Below, in pieces: positions 1 through 4,298 of a stretch of 7,184 nt of DNA. The notes under the pieces were generated by a model. It was not told the DNA's origin and searched no databases. It saw only the letters and a list, made by a program, of their open reading frames with translations. The stretch is taken from NCBI GenBank assembly GCA_030018575.1, contig JASEIA010000039.1, forward strand, positions 5,973 through 13,156. The letters are read 5' to 3'. The translations under genes and the position numbers were made by a program. This DNA is from Nanobdellota archaeon (lineage in GTDB: Archaea; Nanobdellota; Nanobdellia; SCGC-AAA011-G17; GW2011-AR17). The stretch's first letter is position 1. Each line of letters begins with the position of its first letter.

Positions 1-2
1 AC

Positions 3-1346
3 AAAGGAGTCTTGGGAGAAGGCTTGCACCAGATAAACCTGATTTATCCTGTCGGACTTGAGAGAAATGCTGAAACTTCAACAGCAATAAAGGAAGCAAA
101 GACAAGGGGCGCAACAAGGGACAATATTGCTCTTTTAGGTGCTGTTGCTAATAAAGTAATATGGGTTAACCAGCCCAACGAACATGGATATACTGTAACG
201 CCTTCCGCACTGGGAACGGACACAACGCCTGCAATTACAAGCACGCCGCAGGCGACAGCCGCATCTGCCACAACTTTAGGCGCTTATGCATACAGGCACT
301 GCTTCAGGGCAGAGCCGCCTGCTTTATTCACAGGCGCTGCAAGGGAAGCGACAGAAAGGGTTGCGCAGGCAATGCTTGAAACCAATCCGCGGTTAAGGGC
401 TTCAGAAGACATACTGAGCACGCCAATACCTGCAGGCACTGTTATTAGCCTGCCCGGAACAACCACAACATACAGGTACAACCCGCGCCAGGCAGAGGCA
501 GAAGCAGCCCAGAGCCGCGGGGAAAGGATAACAGGCGTTGTCCGCGTAAGGCTTAACACACAGGGATGCTTCGGGCTTTCAGCGCCAGCAATACAAGGCG
601 AGCAGTGCATGGACAAGCCAGGCGCTGTTGTCAAGTGCGTGCCAAAAGCCAGGCAGAGCCAGTGCTCAAATGTCTACCAGGAAGGCGAGGGAGTAAAGGG
701 ATGCCAGGAAAATAATGTGTGCTGTGAAGTTCTTCTGGCGCAGGCAGGAGAACACTGCGTGATTCCTGAGAAAGGCGCATTCCTGTCCTCTGGCGCCAAA
801 TGCAAGGCAAGATGCAGGAATGAGGTAAGCCCTGCTGATTACGGCAAAATAGATGTTGAAAGAGTGGGGCATTGCGCAGAAGGATTGAGCTGCTGCAAGG
901 CAACAAGGGCCAGCACAACCCAAGAAGGGGCAACAGTAGCTGCAGCAAAAAATGATAACAAATGCACTGAGCAGCCGCCAACAGGCATTGGAGGAATATG
1001 CAGCGATATAAGAAACAATGACTGCATTGACATAGACACAGGCGCTGTCAAGCCGTTTGTTGCAGGTAAATGCCTTTCAAACAAGGCATCCTGGTATCAG
1101 TGCTGCCCTGGCGGAATTAGCCCGAAGGAAACAGTGCAACCAGAACCGGCTGCGGGGGTCAGGGATGACAGCGCATGCACTTCAGCAGGGGGAATATGCG
1201 GCGATATAACGCGTCATGCATGCGGCAAGATAGTCACGATAGAGGGGAAAGAATACGTGGAACATGTGCCATTTGTGCCTGGTAAATGCCTATCAGAAAG
1301 AGACTCATGGTATCAGTGCTGCCCAACAGGGAGCCTATGGACATAA
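3..1346 (+). CDS. Cysteine-rich, probably extracellular protein with four six-cysteine repeats (5'-truncated)
   Basis: The reading frame is open to the left window edge, so the N terminus is missing. A TTG at 12 is possible, but GGAG lies only 2 nt before it and the protein then has no signal peptide. Residues here are numbered from that TTG (444 aa). Residues 112-150 resemble the second half of a LysM or phage tail protein X domain (an alpha helix, then NPRL, then PAGTVISLPG); this is a weak resemblance. Residues 199-437 hold four repeats of the pattern C..C..C..C..CC, 24 cysteines in all. Repeats III and IV share KCLS and SWYQCCP and are clearly duplicates. The even cysteine count and adjacent CC pairs point to disulfide-bonded domains outside the cell; the spacing recalls defensin-like folds, but no family is identified. 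Function is unknown; binding to a surface, glycan or protein partner is a guess. About 60% GC in a sampled stretch, against about 40% in the minD gene. Confidence 0.8.
   Translation, partial: KGVLGEGLHQINLIYPVGLERNAETSTAIKEAKTRGATRDNIALLGAVANKVIWVNQPNEHGYTVTPSALGTDTTPAITSTPQATAASATTLGAYAYRHCFRAEPPALFTGAAREATERVAQAMLETNPRLRASEDILSTPIPAGTVISLPGTTTTYRYNPRQAEAEAAQSRGERITGVVRVRLNTQGCFGLSAPAIQGEQCMDKPGAVVKCVPKARQSQCSNVYQEGEGVKGCQENNVCCEVLLAQAGEHCVIPEKGAFLSSGAKCKARCRNEVSPADYGKIDVERVGHCAEGLSCCKATRASTTQEGATVAAAKNDNKCTEQPPTGIGGICSDIRNNDCIDIDTGAVKPFVAGKCLSNKASWYQCCPGGISPKETVQPEPAAGVRDDSACTSAGGICGDITRHACGKIVTIEGKEYVEHVPFVPGKCLSERDSWYQCCPTGSLWT
606..1322 (+). repeat. Four tandem six-cysteine protein repeats
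   Basis: Cysteine positions (numbered from the TTG at 12) are: I, 199/209/218/231/237/238; II, 249/264/268/288/294/295; III, 318/330/338/354/364/365; IV, 389/396/404/426/436/437. In nucleotides the repeats span 606-725, 756-896, 963-1106 and 1176-1322. Repeats III and IV are about 213 bp apart and still similar at the DNA level (for example GGTAAATGCCT and TGGTATCAGTGCTGCCC occur in both), indicating a fairly recent duplication. Repeats I and II are more diverged. The order C-C-C-C-CC is conserved while the spacers vary, as expected for disulfide-stabilised modules. Confidence 0.8.
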
Positions 1347-1379
1347 AAATTCCTGTATTGCATTTCAATCTAAGCCCCC

Positions 1380-1390
1380 TTTCTTTTTTT
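1380..1390 (+). terminator. T-tract terminator of the cysteine-rich gene
   Basis: Thirty-four bases after the TAA stop, TTTCTTTTTTT follows a C-rich stretch (CCCCCT). Archaeal RNA polymerase commonly stops at such T-tracts without needing a hairpin, and none is seen here. It separates this gene from the toxin-antitoxin promoter 35 bases further on. Confidence 0.5.
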
Positions 1391-1424
1391 CTCTTGGCTT
1401 TTCTCTCCCAACAGGAGGCTCCCC

Positions 1425-1438
1425 AAAAGGTATTTAAA
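1425..1438 (+). promoter_or_regulatory. BRE/TATA promoter of the toxin-antitoxin operon (leaderless)
   Basis: AAAAGG (BRE-like, 1425-1430) runs into TATTTAAA (1431-1438). The box centre is about 26 bases before the ATG at 1462, which is the usual archaeal distance from TATA box to transcription start. No Shine-Dalgarno sequence stands between them (TTTATCCATAT precedes the ATG). The mRNA therefore most likely begins at or within a base or two of the start codon, which also supports 1462 as the start. Confidence 0.6.
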
Positions 1439-1461
1439 GAGCCTAATGCATTTATCCATAT

Positions 1462-1863
1462 ATGAACGGAAAGCGGGCAAGCCTCGAAGATGCAATGAAG
1501 ATTGCAAAGGACATTTCAAAAAGCAGGCGGGTAAAGGCAGTTTACTTGTTCGGCTCATATGCAAGAGGAACACAAACACCGATTTCAGACATAGATATTT
1601 GCGTTATTACTGGGTACAGCCTAAAAGAAACAGAAAAGAATGATATTTTGAGCAATGCATCTGACACAATTGACATTCTTCTTTATGAAGACCTGCCTGT
1701 GGCAATAAGGCAGCGCGTATTGAATGAAGGCAAGCCCCTGTTTGTAAGAGACAAGAGATTTGTGGATGATTTAAGGTGGAAGGCATTCAAGGAATATATT
1801 GATTTTAAGCCGATAATAAGCTCGTATGTGAAAAAATATCTGCCGGGTGTTCATTATGTATGA
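1462..1863 (+). CDS. mntA: MNT-family nucleotidyltransferase, antitoxin of a HEPN/MNT pair
   Basis: This 133-residue protein has the minimal nucleotidyltransferase fold of the DNA polymerase beta superfamily. After the helix-strand start, GSYARG (31-36) and SDID (42-45) form the GSxAxG...SDxD signature, with D43 and D45 as metal ligands. D71 in TIDILLY is the likely third carboxylate. The C-terminal KAFKEYIDFKP segment is typical of MNT proteins. Length is complete for the family. In studied pairs of this kind, MntA neutralises its partner by transferring AMP from ATP to a tyrosine next to the HEPN active site. All the residues needed for catalysis are present, so this is probably an enzymatic antitoxin rather than a pure binding one. 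It overlaps the following HEPN gene by 8 nt, so the two are co-transcribed and probably co-translated. The promoter suggests a leaderless transcript. Confidence 0.88.
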   Translation: MNGKRASLEDAMKIAKDISKSRRVKAVYLFGSYARGTQTPISDIDICVITGYSLKETEKNDILSNASDTIDILLYEDLPVAIRQRVLNEGKPLFVRDKRFVDDLRWKAFKEYIDFKPIISSYVKKYLPGVHYV

Positions 1864-2266
1864 CATAGAAAGGATAACAAAAATAATTGCGGATATTGAG
1901 CGGTATTTCAAAGACATGGAAAAGCTGAATGTTAAAAGCGCTGATATGAGCAGCGAACAATTCTACTCTTTGTCTATGCTGCTTTTTGCACTTCTCAACA
2001 GGGCAATCGACTTGGGAAATGAATTGATTAAAGCTAATGACTTGGGATTGCCTATTTCTTATAAGGAGATATTCATTATTCTTGGAAAAAACAAGCTTAT
2101 CAGCAGGGAACTTGAGGTCGGGCTTGTCAGTCTTTCAGGATTGCGGAATGTTCTGTCGCACCAATATTATGACGTTACAAAGGAGAGAATATTTGGCGCT
2201 TATAAGAAGATAGATGCAGTAATGGAATTCTCAAAGGCTGTAAAAAAGCTCATGTTAAAGAAATAA
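1856..2266 (+). CDS. hepT: HEPN-family ribonuclease toxin, HepT-like (DUF86)
   Basis: This 136-residue all-helical protein carries RNVLSHQYY, the RX4HXY motif of HepT-type HEPN toxins: R97 and H102 would cut RNA and Y104 is the residue AMPylated by MntA in characterised systems. With the ATG at 1856 the motif falls at 97/102/104, which as I recall is the same numbering as Shewanella oneidensis HepT and supports this start. GGGTG lies 6 bases upstream of that ATG. A GTG at 1847 would add three residues (139 aa) and cannot be excluded. The gene overlaps mntA in the order antitoxin-toxin. Expected role: RNA cleavage that halts growth, possibly in defence against phage or plasmids, held inactive by MntA. 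The motif is intact, so the toxin is probably functional. Confidence 0.87.
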   Translation: MYDIERITKIIADIERYFKDMEKLNVKSADMSSEQFYSLSMLLFALLNRAIDLGNELIKANDLGLPISYKEIFIILGKNKLISRELEVGLVSLSGLRNVLSHQYYDVTKERIFGAYKKIDAVMEFSKAVKKLMLKK

Positions 2267-2290
2267 GGGCTATGCTGAAACCGTTGCCTC

Positions 2291-2306
2291 CTTTTTTTGG
2301 TTTTTT
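2291..2306 (+). terminator. Double T-tract after the toxin-antitoxin operon
   Basis: CTTTTTTTGGTTTTTT lies 25 bases after the toxin stop codon, a typical archaeal T-tract end signal. The following AAAAAA (2307-2312) makes TTTTTTAAAAAA palindromic, so it could also end transcripts arriving on the minus strand from the convergent gene at 2461. Confidence 0.5.
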
Positions 2307-2328
2307 AAAAAACAGGCAGAAAAGCTTG

Positions 2329-2447
2329 GCCACTGCGTTCCCAGCCTCACGGTTCGCTTAAGCAAACAAGGTGTGGGACAGAAAAGACCCGACAGGGTAG
2401 AAACCGCTAACTTCTTGACGATGGTGTGGCACAACCACTATTGGTTA
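2329..2447 (+). ncRNA. Possible structured RNA between convergent genes
   Basis: No credible gene is seen in 2267-2460. Several complementary stretches nest here. GCCAC (2329-2333) pairs with GTGGC (2426-2430). Inside it, TCCCA (2339-2343) pairs with TGGGA (2374-2378), CCT (2345-2347) with AGG (2369-2371), and GTTCGC (2352-2357) with GCAAAC (2362-2367) around a TTAA loop. ACCC-GACA-GGGT (2387-2398) and AACCA-CTAT-TGGTT (2433-2446) form two small hairpins. TTTTTTAAAAAA (2301-2312) could serve as a TATA element placing a plus-strand start near 2330, exactly at the outer stem, although no BRE is obvious. Read on the minus strand the inner stem pairs better (a U-G wobble instead of a C-A mismatch), so it could instead be the 3' UTR of the minus-strand gene. 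ACA follows both the inner (2378) and outer (2431) stems, as in H/ACA RNAs, but no kink-turn is seen. No known RNA family recognised. Confidence 0.3.
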
Positions 2448-2460
2448 GGAGAGCCTGATT

Positions 2461-3228
2461 TCAAAGCTCTTCTATCATCCACCTTGCTTTTCCCCTTGCA
2501 TAGTCAAACTGAATATCCTTTTCCCCATTGCCGGACAGTTCAACTATCTCCTCCCCAAGCTTTATGTCTATCTCAACAGGCACATTATAATAATGCATGC
2601 TGGAGTTATGCCATACCTTTACCCATGTCTTTGTCCATTGAAGAACATTAATAACCGCACCCACGCTCAGCTCTTTGGGAAAACTTGCTTTATCTTCAAT
2701 AATTTCAATAAAGACAGGGGATGTTTCAAACTTGATATCTATTTTTAGATTCCCATGAGCAGCAAAATAAGGTATTTCCAAGACGCGCCCTTCTGAAAGT
2801 TTTGCACCATACATAAAAACATTAACATTGAATGCATCAGCAGGCACATCAAGCTCAATCTTGGCAAGCCTTACAGGCCATGCTCTCGGGTTTGACACCT
2901 GTAGCTCCTGCACCCATTTAACAGGAATGCCGATTTCTATATGCTCCTGTTTAAGCGCGCCATATTTTACCACCAAGCCTTCTTTTGTGTTTTCTTCTGA
3001 AATCTGCCCCTGCATCTGCACTGAAGCCTCATTGCTGCAGGATTCGCAGAAAGGCGCGGCCTCGTCAAAAGATATCTCCCTGCTATAGATTGCCCTGCCT
3101 GTTAAATCAATTGCCTTATCCTTGTTCAGCAGTGTTATAACACCGCCAACCAATAGAAAAACCAACAAAAAGGCGATTATCTGCCCTGCCCTGTTCTTTC
3201 TTCTTGGCGGGAAATATATTTTTTTCAT
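2461..3228 (-). CDS. Single-pass membrane protein with a beta-rich outer domain
   Basis: This 255-residue protein has a basic N terminus (KKIYFPPRRKNR), one hydrophobic helix at about 15-34 (AGQIIAFLLVFLLVGGVITL) and then a domain of about 220 residues rich in alternating hydrophobic strands. The positive-inside pattern places that domain outside the cell. It contains a CESC pair (C61, C64) just after the membrane and one N-glycosylation sequon (N208-S-S). IPVKWVQELQVSN (101-113) and the LQWTKTWVKVWHN segment (196-208) look like related beta-strand motifs, possibly two copies of one domain. The ATG at 3228 is chosen over a GTG at 3261 because the TATA box at 3263-3270 puts transcription start near 3240, downstream of the GTG. 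There is no Shine-Dalgarno sequence, and the leader would be only about 10 nt. Family unknown; a surface or envelope role is inferred. It runs in the same direction as the minD operon but has its own promoter. Confidence 0.75.
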   Translation of the reverse strand: MKKIYFPPRRKNRAGQIIAFLLVFLLVGGVITLLNKDKAIDLTGRAIYSREISFDEAAPFCESCSNEASVQMQGQISEENTKEGLVVKYGALKQEHIEIGIPVKWVQELQVSNPRAWPVRLAKIELDVPADAFNVNVFMYGAKLSEGRVLEIPYFAAHGNLKIDIKFETSPVFIEIIEDKASFPKELSVGAVINVLQWTKTWVKVWHNSSMHYYNVPVEIDIKLGEEIVELSGNGEKDIQFDYARGKARWMIEEL

Positions 3229-3262
3229 TGTAAAGCAAAACAATATACTATTTATCTCCACC

Positions 3263-3276
3263 TATATAAAGATTTG
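3263..3276 (-). promoter_or_regulatory. BRE/TATA promoter of the membrane-protein gene
   Basis: Read on the minus strand, CAAATC (BRE-like, 3276-3271) is followed by TTTATATA (3270-3263), a near-consensus archaeal box. Start of transcription is expected around 3240, about 11 bases before the ATG at 3228. The box is nearly symmetric, but only the minus orientation has a purine/A-rich BRE; on the plus strand the preceding bases are CTCCACC. Confidence 0.65.
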
Positions 3277-3299
3277 CGGGCTGTGATTCTCTTTAGTTA

Positions 3300-3410
3300 T
3301 CGGCATATAGCACCTTTTACGCATTACTGCTAAATTACCAGACTAAATTTCTCCTCGGAGGAGTATTTTGTCTCCTGTTACAGAAAACAAGGTAAACGCT
3401 GATATGCCGA
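3300..3410. repeat. Inverted-repeat-bounded element able to fold as a multi-branched structure
   Basis: The arms TCGGCATAT (3300-3308) and ATATGCCGA (3402-3410) are perfect complements. The pairing continues with AGC (3309-3311)/GCT (3398-3400) and TTTAC (3316-3320)/GTAAA (3392-3396), about 17 bp in all with a one-base bulge and a small internal loop. Between the arms lie CTG/CAG (3327-3329/3339-3341), a CTCCT-CGG-AGGAG hairpin (3351-3363), and TTGT (3368-3371)/ACAA (3387-3390) with an inner CTG-TTA-CAG (3375-3383). Together these make a closing stem with three branches. No target-site duplication is seen at the edges. It could be a small RNA, a leader for the small ORF at 3368, or a miniature mobile element. 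Strand is undecided because nearly all pairs are Watson-Crick. Confidence 0.4.
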
Positions 3411-3478
3411 AGATTGAACAGAATCTTGGCAACAAAATCCTTAAATATGTAAAAAAAAGGCGTATCACAATAAGGTAA
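3368..3478 (+). CDS. Possible 36-residue basic small protein
   Basis: TTG at 3368 follows GGAGGAG (3357-3363) by 4 bases, the best Shine-Dalgarno match in the window, and opens a frame of 36 codons ending in TAA. The product is strongly basic at its C terminus (KYVKKRRITIR). A shorter version could start at the ATG at 3404 (24 residues), which has no good ribosome site. The Shine-Dalgarno sequence lies in the 3' arm of the CTCCT-CGG-AGGAG hairpin, so its translation could be gated by folding. Against it: it is short, it overlaps the inverted-repeat element, no promoter is convincing (CTTTAGTTAT at 3291-3300 is the best candidate), and GGAGGAG could simply be half of the hairpin. No family recognised. 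Confidence 0.3.
   Translation: MSPVTENKVNADMPKIEQNLGNKILKYVKKRRITIR
3451..3458 (-). terminator. T-tract after the surface protein-minD operon
   Basis: On the minus strand, eight consecutive T lie 36 bases beyond the minD stop codon. AGGC (3487-3484) and GCCT (3462-3459) could form a weak stem just before the tract. A simple archaeal T-tract termination is the most economical reading. Confidence 0.45.
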
Positions 3479-3494
3479 CAATGCCTAACACACA

Positions 3495-4298
3495 TTAAAC
3501 TCTTAAAATGCCCCTTATTTTATCCAATATCCCTTGCTCGTATTTATGGTCAATAATCGCGCCGGCAAGCTTTTTATAAGCAATACTCGCCTTAGAATAG
3601 GGTTTAAATACCATAACAGGCACTTTTTCAGATATTGCCTTTCCTATATTAGTGTCAAAAGGCACTTCCCCTATCACCTGCACCTTGAGAGCTGTTTCAA
3701 TCTCCAGCCTTGTAATCTCATATTTCTTGCCATTTACCTTTGTCAGGACTATCCCGCACATGGGCACTTTTGCTATCTTAGCATACTCAATGCACTTGGC
3801 AGTTGCAAGTATGGCCGGGTACTCAGGGTTTGTAACAAGCAGCAAGCCGTCGGCAATACCCATAGCTGCAATTGATTCAGTGCTAAACCCGCCGGCTGCG
3901 TCCAATAGCACAAGGTCATAATCAGCCACAAGCTGGCTTAAGAGTATGTCAAAATGGTTCACTATGCGCTTCACATTCTTCTGCATATCCCCCATATTTT
4001 CGTCCTGTTTTTCTATCACAATAGAAGCAGGAATAATATCAAGATTTTCATTGTATTTATAGATTGCATCCCTTATTGAAAAATCCTTTCTCAGAACATC
4101 ATATATTGTCACTCTCGGATATATTAAGTTAAAATGAAAGCCAAGGGAAGCTGTTGTAACATTTGCGTCTATGGCAAGTATCCTTTTGTTATAAACAGTT
4201 GACAAGGCTATTGCCAGGTTTGATGTTGTTACTGTTTTCCCAACTCCGCCCTTAGGAGATATTACCGCCAGCACATTGCCTCTTCTTTTTTTCTTCAT
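3495..4298 (-). CDS. minD: MinD/ParA-family ATPase
   Basis: This 267-residue protein is complete and of the usual length for archaeal MinD. It has a deviant Walker A motif SPKGGVGKT (14-22) with the signature lysine K16, a switch I segment DANVTTASLG (44-53), a Walker B/switch II segment LVLLDAAGG (129-137) and NPEYP (157-161). The last 14 or so residues (GILDKIRGILRV and before) form a basic amphipathic helix like the membrane-targeting sequence of MinD. Such ATPases dimerise with ATP on the membrane and position division machinery, archaella, pili or receptor arrays. Its ATG overlaps the stop of the giant surface-protein gene (ATGA), and AAAGGA sits 6 bases upstream, so translation is coupled. 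This suggests it works on the surface protein's cytoplasmic tail rather than in cell division, but that is inference. No MinE- or ParB-like partner is visible. In switch I the second acidic residue of the common DxD is Asn46. Confidence 0.9.
   Translation of the reverse strand: MKKKRRGNVLAVISPKGGVGKTVTTSNLAIALSTVYNKRILAIDANVTTASLGFHFNLIYPRVTIYDVLRKDFSIRDAIYKYNENLDIIPASIVIEKQDENMGDMQKNVKRIVNHFDILLSQLVADYDLVLLDAAGGFSTESIAAMGIADGLLLVTNPEYPAILATAKCIEYAKIAKVPMCGIVLTKVNGKKYEITRLEIETALKVQVIGEVPFDTNIGKAISEKVPVMVFKPYSKASIAYKKLAGAIIDHKYEQGILDKIRGILRV

Noticed and set aside
450..464. LPGTT, a sortase-like LPxTG motif, in the cysteine-rich protein
   Set aside because: It is internal, with about 300 residues after it, and no transmembrane segment or basic tail follows.
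1847..1855. GTG at 1847 as the start of the HEPN toxin
   Set aside because: The ATG at 1856 has GGGTG at good spacing and gives the R97/H102/Y104 numbering known from HepT; the GTG would add only three residues.
2417..2458. C/D box guide RNA (TTGACGA ... CTGA)
   Set aside because: The C box deviates from consensus, no C'/D' pair is seen, and no terminal stem joins the boxes.
2373..2651. A 92-codon plus-strand open frame
   Set aside because: It crosses the possible structured RNA and then lies antisense over the end of the membrane-protein gene; it has no ribosome site and its second half reflects the opposite strand.
3229..3261. GTG at 3261 as the start of the membrane protein
   Set aside because: It lies directly next to the TATA box and upstream of the expected transcription start, so it would not be in the mRNA.
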